The notes under the pieces were generated by a model that saw only the letters and a list, made by a program, of their open reading frames with translations, had not been told where the DNA came from and did no database searches. Both the position numbers and the translations under genes were made by a program. From Gammaproteobacteria bacterium (GTDB lineage Bacteria; Pseudomonadota; Gammaproteobacteria; SMWH01), in assembly GCA_004357005.1 (NCBI GenBank), contig SMWH01000143.1:1-6904 (forward strand): 6,904 nt of DNA, read 5' to 3'. Of the stretch, positions 1 to 6,806 are shown in pieces; within the stretch, counting starts at the first letter, position 1, and the number at the start of each line of letters is the position of its first letter.

Positions 1-618
1 CAACAGTTCATCGGCTTTGAGAATCGCCTGCTCGTATTCGTTGTGTGCTCGCAACTGTTGCCACATGCTCCCGCCGATCTTTGTACGTTCCACGGACCGG
101 GAAACCACCGCATGTACATCCGTGTCGATCCGGTCCGCCAGACGCAGGGCATCTTCATCCAGCTGGGCGATTTCATCGAGCATGGCGGCGCGCGTCATGT
201 CAGCGCGGTTCTGGGTCATGAGCGTCGGATAACGCAGATAGGCGAAGACGCCATACATGCCGCTGATGATGACCAGGATCATCAGAACCCAGGCAAGCGT
301 ATGAACGTTCCAGCCGAACTGGAACCCGCTGTGCAGCGTCGCCAGGATGATCAGGCTGGTGCCCAGATAAATATGGGCTGAAACCCACCCGCGAGCGGAA
401 CCGGTCGAGCTCATATAGCTGCGCTTGCGGATTCCGAAGAACATCAACCAGAAAATGAGTCCGGCGGAGATCGCGCCGAGGGTATAGCCGAGCCAGGTTC
501 CCCCATTGGCGGGTTCGCCGGGGCTATGCCACGCGTACAGAAGAACACTGAGGCCCACCAGCAGCACGCTGAACCAGAGATAACGATAGCCGCCGGAGTT
601 GAGGATCGATTCGTGCAT
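1..618 (-). CDS. Four-helix membrane protein, possible b-type cytochrome anchor (3' end beyond window)
   Basis: The reading frame is open from an ATG at 618 to the left edge (206 codons visible, no stop), so the C-terminus is missing. Four hydrophobic helices are visible at about residues 11-30, 43-62, 79-97 and 106-127. Basic residues (RKR at 64-66, R76, R129) place the N- and C-termini in the cytoplasm. Histidines sit at helix ends: H31, H82, H96 and H106. H82 and H96 are 14 residues apart on one helix, the spacing used by heme-ligating pairs in b-type cytochromes. After helix 4 comes a charged, probably helical or coiled-coil cytoplasmic stretch (about 130-206). The start lies 10 bases after the stop of the flavoprotein gene, with AGG 9 bases upstream, so the two are surely translated from one mRNA. 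I infer a membrane partner that accepts electrons from the flavoprotein. I do not recognise the family, and heme binding is unproven. Confidence 0.72.
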   Translation of the reverse strand, partial: MHESILNSGGYRYLWFSVLLVGLSVLLYAWHSPGEPANGGTWLGYTLGAISAGLIFWLMFFGIRKRSYMSSTGSARGWVSAHIYLGTSLIILATLHSGFQFGWNVHTLAWVLMILVIISGMYGVFAYLRYPTLMTQNRADMTRAAMLDEIAQLDEDALRLADRIDTDVHAVVSRSVERTKIGGSMWQQLRAHNEYEQAILKADELL

Positions 619-628
619 AAACCGCAGC

Positions 629-3040
629 CTAATGGCTCCTTACGTACTCCGTCAGGTCTTCGGGGTTGATACGAATGGCGGCGCCGGTGGGGCAGGCACG
701 TACGCAGGCGGGTCCACCCTTGAGATCCTTGCACATGTCACACTTCACCGCGGTCTTTTCGCTTTTTCCGGTGCTGTGTTCCTTGTTCCAGACCTTGTCT
801 TCCCCCGGTCCAGGGCCGGCTCCGGTGAGGAGCCAGGACAACAGACTTGGTTTCTCCGGGGCGGCCGTGCCCATCTGGATGACGCCGTAGGGGCAGTTGC
901 GCTCGCAGTTGCCGCAGCCGATGCAGTTATCGGCGATGTACACCTCACCGTTCGGCGCCCGGTGGATGGCATCCGGGGGGCAGTCCTTCATGCAGTGCGG
1001 GTGTTCGCAATGCCGGCATGAGGTTGGCACGTGCACCATGGCATAGGTGGGGCCGGCTTCCCGGTCCAGCCGGCTGATCCCGTTATGGGTTTCGGCGCAG
1101 GCCTTCTCACAGTTGTCGCATCGTACGCACAGGGATTCATCGATCAAAAGGATGTCAGTGGCCTCACCGACGCCCTGCTGGACCAGGAAGGAGATGATAT
1201 CGCCGCCTCCCGGCATGCTCTGCATGCGCAGGTTCTCTGTAGTACGGCGGCGGTATTCGGTTTCCATACGCAGGCGCAGATCCGGATCCTTATCCATGAG
1301 TTTCTGAAACGCGGCGGCATCCAGACGGATGGTTTCCGTGGCGATCGCCGCCTTGACCGTTGCCGAACGTTTCCCGCCACCCATCAGCGCCATTTCACCC
1401 ACGTAATTGCCGGCGGGCACATAGGACAGAACCAGGTCCTCCCCGCCAATATTGCGCGACACCGTCACGGAACCCATGCGTACCAGGTGCAGACAATCAC
1501 CGTCGTCGCCTTCCTCGAACAGGACATCGCCGGGTTTGAAATGCTGGATGGTGGCGGTCTTGACCACATCGCGCAGGTCGTCCACCGGTGTCCCGGGGGC
1601 AAAGCGGGTCTGGATGGCCCGCAGTATGAAGGTCTCATCAATGACCCGTTTGACCGAGTCCACCGAGTTGATGAGCTTGTTCATGGAGCGGCGCGGGGTC
1701 TCGATCAGAACGCAGTTCCTGCCCGCCCTGACCATGGCCGTGCGGCGGCGTCCGCTGATGAGACCCATTTCCCCGAAGAATTCGCCGGCCCGCAGAGTGA
1801 ACAGCCGGTCCGGGTTGTTCGGGTCCGCCTGTATCTGCACTTCGCCATCCACGATGCTGAAAAAGCTATTGGTGTAGTCGTTGCGTTCGAAAATCACCTC
1901 GCCCCGTCCGGGATTCCGGATCTCGCTGTCGATCATGAACTCGCGCAATTGCAAGGGTGTGATGCCGGCCAGCAACGGCACGCTGCCCTGAATGTGTTGC
2001 AGGGCCTCGTCGACGGTGGTGAACCCCGGTGTGCCTTCCAACTTGGCGCGCAACAAGGGCTCGTCCGCCGGTTGCACATCGTTGCCCTGGATGAATTCGA
2101 CGACCTCGTAACCCTGGTTCATGGCCTGCTTGATGAGCGGAAAACCGGCAAGAGCGCCGATGATGAAGAGCCCGGGCACGTTGGATTCGTATTGGGGGCT
2201 TACCACCGGGACCGAGGCCGGCTCATCGTTGGGAAACTGTATGCCGCAAGATTCGACGAAACGGCGGGGCGGGATGGCGCCCAGGCGGGCGATGATGCGA
2301 TCGCAGGGGATCTCCGCCTCGCCATCGAGCGTATCCAGCACCAGCGTCATGGGCGGGCCGTCACCCGAGTTGTGTTCAACCCGGTTGACGTTGCTCGAGT
2401 AATAGCACTCGATGTTGCCATCGTTTATGTTCTTGGAAATGAGCGCCAGATTGCCGTCCTTGGCCCGGGCAAATTCGTCACGGCGGTTGACGATGAAAAC
2501 CTGGTTGTGAGGGGCAAGGGCGACCGCGTTTTCGATCGCCGCATCCCCCGCGCCGACTACTACGATGGTCTCATCGTCGTATTCGTCGGGGTCATCCAGT
2601 TGGTACTGGACAAGGTCATGATCGTCACCATCGACGCCCATTTTGCGCAGGTTGCCCTGCAATCCGATGGAAAGGACGACGTACTCGGCTTCCACTGCCT
2701 TCCCGTCCTTGACGCCGAGTTTGAACTTTCCCTGTACACCCTCGATGCTGGTGACTTCCGATTGGTAGACTACGTTGACCTTGTGCTTTGCTGTTCCTTC
2801 ATCCCAGGCCCCGAGGACCTGTTCACGGGTTCCAGCGGAAAATGTCAACGGACTGCGCAGCGGAAGAGCATCCGGCTCGTCCATGACGTGCTTGCCCTTC
2901 TGATAAAGAAAAATTGTGTTGGAGAGGTGCGGATGGCCCTCCAGGAGAACGTGGGAAACGCCGGATTCGGCGGCGCGCGCGGCCGCGCTGACGCCGGCCG
3001 GCCCGGAACCCACGATGGCAATCTTGTACTTGTCGCTCAT
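629..3040 (-). CDS. FAD/NAD(P)H oxidoreductase fused to two cyclic-nucleotide-binding domains and a four-cluster [4Fe-4S] ferredoxin module
   Basis: This is an 803-residue soluble protein with no signal peptide or membrane segment. Residues 1-325 form a thioredoxin-reductase-fold flavoprotein: FAD motif GSGPAG (11-16), nucleotide motif GAGDAA (163-168), and NRRDEFARA (185-193), which resembles the NADPH-binding HRR motif. The redox CxxC of thioredoxin reductase is absent. Residues about 357-470 and 478-600 are two cyclic-nucleotide-binding domains with phosphate-binding cassettes: FGEMGL with R433-T434-A435, and VGEMAL with R558-S559-A560. Residues about 630-790 carry 16 cysteines in DmsB/NrfC order: 638/641/644/648, 675/678/683/687, 706/709/712/716 and 767/770/779/783. 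The start is ATG at 3040, with GAAGG 6 bases upstream. By inference, NAD(P)H electrons pass through FAD and the clusters to the membrane protein encoded 10 bases downstream, under cyclic-nucleotide control. The physiological acceptor is unknown. The domain calls are firm; the reaction is not. Confidence 0.93.
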   Translation of the reverse strand: MSDKYKIAIVGSGPAGVSAAARAAESGVSHVLLEGHPHLSNTIFLYQKGKHVMDEPDALPLRSPLTFSAGTREQVLGAWDEGTAKHKVNVVYQSEVTSIEGVQGKFKLGVKDGKAVEAEYVVLSIGLQGNLRKMGVDGDDHDLVQYQLDDPDEYDDETIVVVGAGDAAIENAVALAPHNQVFIVNRRDEFARAKDGNLALISKNINDGNIECYYSSNVNRVEHNSGDGPPMTLVLDTLDGEAEIPCDRIIARLGAIPPRRFVESCGIQFPNDEPASVPVVSPQYESNVPGLFIIGALAGFPLIKQAMNQGYEVVEFIQGNDVQPADEPLLRAKLEGTPGFTTVDEALQHIQGSVPLLAGITPLQLREFMIDSEIRNPGRGEVIFERNDYTNSFFSIVDGEVQIQADPNNPDRLFTLRAGEFFGEMGLISGRRRTAMVRAGRNCVLIETPRRSMNKLINSVDSVKRVIDETFILRAIQTRFAPGTPVDDLRDVVKTATIQHFKPGDVLFEEGDDGDCLHLVRMGSVTVSRNIGGEDLVLSYVPAGNYVGEMALMGGGKRSATVKAAIATETIRLDAAAFQKLMDKDPDLRLRMETEYRRRTTENLRMQSMPGGGDIISFLVQQGVGEATDILLIDESLCVRCDNCEKACAETHNGISRLDREAGPTYAMVHVPTSCRHCEHPHCMKDCPPDAIHRAPNGEVYIADNCIGCGNCERNCPYGVIQMGTAAPEKPSLLSWLLTGAGPGPGEDKVWNKEHSTGKSEKTAVKCDMCKDLKGGPACVRACPTGAAIRINPEDLTEYVRSH

Positions 3041-3094
3041 CGAAAGCCTTCGTTCAGGAGTCCCCTTAAGGCGACAGGGTTCGAGCGGTTTGCG

Positions 3095-3116
3095 CGGGTG
3101 CCGCTATGGCACGCCG
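3095..3116. repeat. Small hairpin-forming inverted repeat between gdhA and the flavoprotein gene
   Basis: Arms CGGGTGCC (3095-3102) and GGCACgCCG (3108-3116, one bulged G at 3113) flank the 5-base loop GCTAT. In the minus-strand transcript it would form about 55 bases after the gdhA stop, but no U-run follows it in that direction. The T-run (3118-3123, CTTTT within it) lies on the plus-strand side, where no gene ends. It is therefore not a convincing intrinsic terminator. It may affect mRNA processing or be incidental. Confidence 0.3.
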
Positions 3117-3151
3117 GTCTTTTGGCGCTTATCACGAGGCGATGTTGCCGG

Positions 3152-3174
3152 GTAACAGTGCGTGTGCTTGTTAC
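3152..3174. repeat. Dyad-symmetric site overlapping the gdhA stop codon
   Basis: Perfect 6-base arms GTAACA (3152-3157) and TGTTAC (3169-3174) are separated by 11 bases, giving a 23-base dyad. It overlaps the TAA stop of gdhA (3171-3173) and ends 112 bases before the flavoprotein start. The size and spacing would suit a dimeric DNA-binding regulator of the downstream pair, but six-base arms can arise by chance and I recognise no known operator. It does not match the CRP consensus. Confidence 0.22.
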
Positions 3175-4517
3175 ATTACTCCATACGACTTGATCGCATC
3201 GGCTACTTTGATAAAGCCACCGATGTTGGCACCTTTCAAATAGTTGCACCACGCCCCCTCGGAGCCGTAGTGGACGCATTTTTCATGGATGTCCGCCATA
3301 ATCTTGCGGAGACGCTGATCCAGTTCGTCGCGTGACCAGGATAAACGCATGCTGTTCTGGGTCATCTCCAGCCCGGACACGGCCACGCCACCGGCGTTGG
3401 CTGCCTTGCTGGGCGCAAACATGATCTTCGCGTCGAGGAACAGGTCGATGCCGTCCTGTTCCGTGGGCATGTTGGCGCCTTCGGAAACAGCACGACAACC
3501 GTTCTTGATCAGCGTTTTTGCGTCTTCGGCCGTGATTTCGTTCTGGGTCGCGGCCGGAAAAGCGAGTTCGGCGGGAACGCCCCAGGGGCGTTTTCCTGCA
3601 TAAAATTCGACGCCGAACTCGTCCGCATAGGCCTTGATCCGGCCGCGCTTGACGTTCTTCAGTTCCTTGAGGAACTCAAGACGGTCGCCATGAATACCGT
3701 CCTTGTCGTAGACAAATCCGCTGGAATCCGATGCGGTCAGCACTTTGCCGCCGAGCTGGCTGACCTTTTCGATGGTGTACTGGGCGACGTTGCCGGAGCC
3801 CGAAACAATGGCAGTTTTGCCGTCGATGTCTTCACCGACGTGCCTGAGCATGTCCTGCATGAAATATGCGGCGCCGTAACCGGTGGCTTCGGTACGGATG
3901 AGGCTGCCACCGAAGGCCAGACCCTTGCCGGTGAGCACGCCGGTGAACAGGTTGGAGATGCGTTTGTACTGACCAAACAGGTAACTGATCTCACGGGCTC
4001 CGACGCCGATATCGCCGGCTGGAACATCGGTGAAGTGTCCGATGTACCGGTACAGCTCAGTCATGAAGGACTGACAGAAGTGCATGACTTCCCGATCAGA
4101 TTTGCCCTTGGGATCGAAATCCGATCCCCCCTTGCCACCGCCCATGGGAAGCCCCGTCAGGCTGTTCTTGAAGGTCTGTTCGAAAGCCAGAAACTTGAGC
4201 ACGCTCAGGGTGACACTGGGGTGGAATCGGATGCCTCCCTTGTAGGGGCCGATGGCATTGCTGTGTTGCACGCGGTATCCGCGGTTCACATGTACCGTTC
4301 CCTTGTCGTCCTCCCAGGCAACGCGAAAGATGATGATTCGGTCGGGTTCGGTTAGGCGTTCGAGTACGTTGACTTCCTTGTATCCGGGATGCTGGTCGAT
4401 ATAGGGAATAATGGTCGCGGCGACTTCGTGAACTGCCTGCTGGAATTCTTCTTCGCCGGGATTGCGTTGGCGAACGCGTTCCATGAACTGTTGGAGTTCC
4501 TGGTCTGTCTTGGCCAT
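3171..4517 (-). CDS. gdhA: NADP-type glutamate dehydrogenase
   Basis: The enzyme interconverts 2-oxoglutarate plus ammonium and L-glutamate with NADP(H); it is cytosolic and normally assimilates ammonium. The protein is 448 residues, matching the usual length of about 447 for hexameric bacterial GdhA, and aligns end to end by eye. Visible motifs are the substrate loop PYKGGIRFHP (91-100), the catalytic-lysine segment PMGGGKGGSDFDP (K129), the catalytic aspartate in VPAGDIG (D169), the Rossmann motif SGSGNVAQ (239-246), and TASDSSG (261-267), as in NADP-dependent E. coli GdhA. The start is the ATG at 4517: it gives the family N-terminus and is preceded by a strong GGGAGAGGA site. The frame stays open upstream to 4646, but that part overlaps the cyclase C-terminus. 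It lies 59 bases after the cyclase and 130 bases before the flavoprotein gene. Apart from shared NADPH chemistry, nothing shows a functional link to those neighbours. NADP preference is inferred from similarity. Confidence 0.97.
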   Translation of the reverse strand: MAKTDQELQQFMERVRQRNPGEEEFQQAVHEVAATIIPYIDQHPGYKEVNVLERLTEPDRIIIFRVAWEDDKGTVHVNRGYRVQHSNAIGPYKGGIRFHPSVTLSVLKFLAFEQTFKNSLTGLPMGGGKGGSDFDPKGKSDREVMHFCQSFMTELYRYIGHFTDVPAGDIGVGAREISYLFGQYKRISNLFTGVLTGKGLAFGGSLIRTEATGYGAAYFMQDMLRHVGEDIDGKTAIVSGSGNVAQYTIEKVSQLGGKVLTASDSSGFVYDKDGIHGDRLEFLKELKNVKRGRIKAYADEFGVEFYAGKRPWGVPAELAFPAATQNEITAEDAKTLIKNGCRAVSEGANMPTEQDGIDLFLDAKIMFAPSKAANAGGVAVSGLEMTQNSMRLSWSRDELDQRLRKIMADIHEKCVHYGSEGAWCNYLKGANIGGFIKVADAIKSYGVM

Positions 4518-4521
4518 CTTG

Positions 4522-4530
4522 TCCTCTCCC
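4522..4530 (-). promoter_or_regulatory. Ribosome binding site that fixes the gdhA start
   Basis: GGGAGAGGA on the minus strand ends 4 bases before the ATG at 4517. Its GGAG core (4526-4529) is 8 bases away, an optimal Shine-Dalgarno position. This supports the 448-residue form over the 491-residue open frame that begins inside the cyclase gene. Confidence 0.8.
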
Positions 4531-4560
4531 CGAAAGCGCGAACCCGAATAATGACCCGCG

Positions 4561-4572
4561 CCCGGCGCCGGG
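4561..4572. repeat. 12-base GC palindrome just after the cyclase stop codon
   Basis: CCCGGCGCCGGG is perfectly self-complementary and begins 4 bases beyond the cyclase TAG in the direction of transcription. As RNA it could fold only into a short 4-base-pair stem, and no U-run follows. It is therefore not a terminator, and read-through into gdhA is likely. It may be only a GC-rich coincidence. Confidence 0.3.
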
Positions 4573-4576
4573 GAAA

Positions 4577-6757
4577 CTATTTGCCGGTGGCCACGTAGAC
4601 GCCGTCCCAATCGGGGCCTGGAGGGTGTTTCATGAACTCCTGGCAACGTGCCACGTAAAGCCCGGACGGCCCATCGGGCCCGTCGGCCAGGATGCCATTG
4701 AAGGTCGACAGGGCATCGGCAAACTGCCGGCCCAGATAGAGGCTCAGGGCCGTTTCGAAGCGCTCCGCCAGCGCCTGGTCCGGCTCCGTCATGAGCTCAA
4801 AGACAACGATGGGGATCTGCTTTCCCTTGACCTGGATATTGTCCAGGCGCCGGCACGGATAGGCATCGCCCAGCTCCGCGTGCACGGTTTCGGACACGAT
4901 GATGTCCACGCGGTAGGTCTTCGTTGCACCTTCGAGCCGGGAAGCCAGGTTGACGGTATCGCCAATGGCCGTGTAATCGAAACGTTGCGCGCTACCCAGG
5001 TTGCCGACGATCGCGTCGCCGGCGTGAAGCCCCACGCCGATATTCAGATCCACGCCATACTCCTTCTTGTATTCACCCTGTGTCCGGTGCAATTGATGCA
5101 TCATCTCCAGGGCGGCGTCCGCGGCGCGCCGGGGGTGTTCGGGGATATCCAGGGGCGCGTTGAACAGCGCCATGATGGCATCGCCGATGTATTTATCGAG
5201 GGTCCCGTGCTGGTCGAGGACGATCTGTGACATTTCGCCGAGGTAATGATTGAGCATCTGGACCAGGCGTTCCGGGGGCATGGTCTCCGAGATGTTCGTG
5301 AAACCCCGGATGTCCGAAAACAGCACCGTGATTTCCCGCTTTTCTCCAGCCAACCCCAGACTGTCCGGGTCCTTGAGCAGCCGCTCCACGAGAGCGGGTG
5401 CCACGTAGCTGCCAAAGGCGTCGGTGAGGAATCTGCTTTTGCGCTGTTCACCCAGCAGGAAATAGAGCTGGAAGGTCACATAAGCGGTTGCCACCGCGGC
5501 AAGTGGATAAACAAAACTCACCAGCAGACCCTTGTCGGTGACCATCCAGTAAAAAAAGGCCGCCAAAGCGGCGAGCAGGGTCAGAAAAACCAGGGTCATG
5601 GTGCCCATGCGGTGGACGAAAGACATGATGATGACCAGCAGCATGGGCACCAGTGCCATGGCTGCCACGTCGATCAAAACCGTATCCAGGCCGTGGTAGA
5701 GATAATATTCCTGCAGTATGTTGGCTGCTGCCGTCGCGTGTATGCCGATACCGGGATAGGCACTGCTCACCGGTGTCGCCACGAGATCAGCGATCCCGAT
5801 CTCTGTCACACCAACAAACACCAGCCGCCCGGCAATGAGTTCGGGATCCAGTTCGCCGGTAATCACATCGGATGCTGAGTAAATCGGTATCAGGTCCCGG
5901 CCGACGGTGCCGGCACTGCTGCGGAAATAGAAGTTGCTGGCCAGACGGCCTTTTTCATCCGTGGGGATGGTGATGGGGCCCAGGCGTAAGGACGTGACGC
6001 CCGCCGCATCGGCCACGATTCCGATCTCCATGCCGACGTATGCCGACAAGGCCTTGATGGAGAGCGAGGGATACTGTTCGCCTTTGTAGGTGACAAGCAG
6101 CGGCGCGCTGCGAACCAGCCCGTCCGCGTCGGGAAAGCTGGTAAACGAGCCCATGCCATCAAAATGAACGGCGATCTCGGGTTGGCTGGATTCCACAAAA
6201 GACCGTTCCGGAATGGCGCTGAGGTCTGCGCCGGGCTGGAGCAGCTTCTGGCGTATGCGGTTTTCCCGGAGGATGTCGTAAAACGCGGGATCCGTCTCAA
6301 AGGTCTTTTCTTCCCGGAAAAAATACCCGCCGATAACCGGCGCACCTTCCCACTGCAGAGCAGCGATCAGGTCTTCGTCCTGTTCAGGACAGCGGCAGGC
6401 TTCGTGGGTGGGGTGCGCGTAGATGATGTCCAGGGCAATGGTGCCGGCGCCCATGTCCTTGAGGCTGCCGATCAGTACTGCCTGGATCGCGCGTGGCCAG
6501 GGCCAGCGTCCGAATTGCCTGACGCTTTTTTCATCCACCGCAACGATGACGATCTCCGGTGGCGGGTCCGGTGCGTCGCGCAGGCGGAAAACGATGTCCC
6601 GGCCGCGCTTGTCGAAGTCATCCAGAATCGCAGGATGGAGGTAATACAGAAACAGGCTGAGCCCGGAGGCAGCCAATGCAAACAGGATGGCCTGCCCGAC
6701 TCGATAGAACTGGCGTGTGCCCCGGTGGCCTTTCCTTTCCTGTGCGCTTTGATCCAC
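4577..6757 (-). CDS. Membrane adenylate cyclase with periplasmic CHASE2 sensor (class III)
   Basis: This predicted 726-residue inner-membrane enzyme makes cAMP from ATP. The order is TM1 (about 19-41), periplasmic CHASE2 domain (about 42-355, with the typical GRWPWPR at 83-89), three further helices (about 359-380, 385-406, 411-433), a short linker, the cyclase homology domain (about 472-655) and a C-terminal TPR-like tail (about 660-710) common in this family. All catalytic positions are present: metal-binding D482 (FSDIRGF) and D526 (YIGDAIMA), purine-specifying K522 and T596 (DYTAIGD), and transition-state N603 and R607 (TVNLASR). The Lys/Thr pair is typical of class IIIb adenylate cyclases such as cyanobacterial CyaC; guanylate specificity is unlikely. 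The start is GTG at 6757: an in-frame TGA lies two codons upstream, AGGGGA sits 7 bases before the GTG, and the next in-frame Met is residue 102. The CHASE2 ligand is unknown. An unusual His/Cys cluster sits at residues 115-123. Confidence 0.95.
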   Translation of the reverse strand: MDQSAQERKGHRGTRQFYRVGQAILFALAASGLSLFLYYLHPAILDDFDKRGRDIVFRLRDAPDPPPEIVIVAVDEKSVRQFGRWPWPRAIQAVLIGSLKDMGAGTIALDIIYAHPTHEACRCPEQDEDLIAALQWEGAPVIGGYFFREEKTFETDPAFYDILRENRIRQKLLQPGADLSAIPERSFVESSQPEIAVHFDGMGSFTSFPDADGLVRSAPLLVTYKGEQYPSLSIKALSAYVGMEIGIVADAAGVTSLRLGPITIPTDEKGRLASNFYFRSSAGTVGRDLIPIYSASDVITGELDPELIAGRLVFVGVTEIGIADLVATPVSSAYPGIGIHATAAANILQEYYLYHGLDTVLIDVAAMALVPMLLVIIMSFVHRMGTMTLVFLTLLAALAAFFYWMVTDKGLLVSFVYPLAAVATAYVTFQLYFLLGEQRKSRFLTDAFGSYVAPALVERLLKDPDSLGLAGEKREITVLFSDIRGFTNISETMPPERLVQMLNHYLGEMSQIVLDQHGTLDKYIGDAIMALFNAPLDIPEHPRRAADAALEMMHQLHRTQGEYKKEYGVDLNIGVGLHAGDAIVGNLGSAQRFDYTAIGDTVNLASRLEGATKTYRVDIIVSETVHAELGDAYPCRRLDNIQVKGKQIPIVVFELMTEPDQALAERFETALSLYLGRQFADALSTFNGILADGPDGPSGLYVARCQEFMKHPPGPDWDGVYVATGK

Positions 6758-6764
6758 GGCTCAT

Positions 6765-6770
6765 TCCCCT
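6765..6770 (-). promoter_or_regulatory. Ribosome binding site that fixes the GTG start of the cyclase
   Basis: AGGGGA on the minus strand lies 7 bases before the GTG at 6757. The ATG that overlaps this region at 6764 is in another frame and gives only a short shadow frame. The 49 bases between the upstream gene and the cyclase show no clear promoter or terminator. Confidence 0.7.
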
Positions 6771-6806
6771 GCCGCATAGTGTACTAAGCGCGGGGCCGTC
6801 GGGTCA

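Noticed and set aside
629..3040. Two separate genes, flavoprotein and ferredoxin, joined by a missed frameshift
   Set aside because: The frame is continuous for 803 codons. The linkers between modules have ordinary composition, and no internal stop, ribosome site or frame change is visible at the joints.
3095..3123. Hairpin followed by a T-run as an intrinsic terminator
   Set aside because: The T-run is on the plus-strand side and no plus-strand gene ends there; in the minus direction, where the genes are, no U-run follows.
3041..3170. CRP-like site or sigma-70 promoter before the flavoprotein gene
   Set aside because: No TGTGA-N6-TCACA match was seen. The best -10-like hexamer (TGATAA on the minus strand) has no acceptable -35 at the right spacing.
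1031..3193. A 720-codon open frame on the plus strand
   Set aside because: It lies almost wholly antisense to the flavoprotein gene, whose many motifs are unmistakable. Its product has no recognisable motif or domain; long antisense frames are common where GC-rich codon bias suppresses stops.
3171..4646. A 491-residue glutamate dehydrogenase starting at 4646
   Set aside because: The extra 43 residues overlap the cyclase C-terminus, are not GdhA-like and lack a ribosome site. The ATG at 4517 has a strong one and gives the family length.
6164..6787. A 207-codon plus-strand frame over the cyclase N-terminus
   Set aside because: It is a shadow of the CHASE2 region with no recognisable domain. 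The same holds for the plus-strand frames at 3690-4355, 4625-5230 and 5246-5878.
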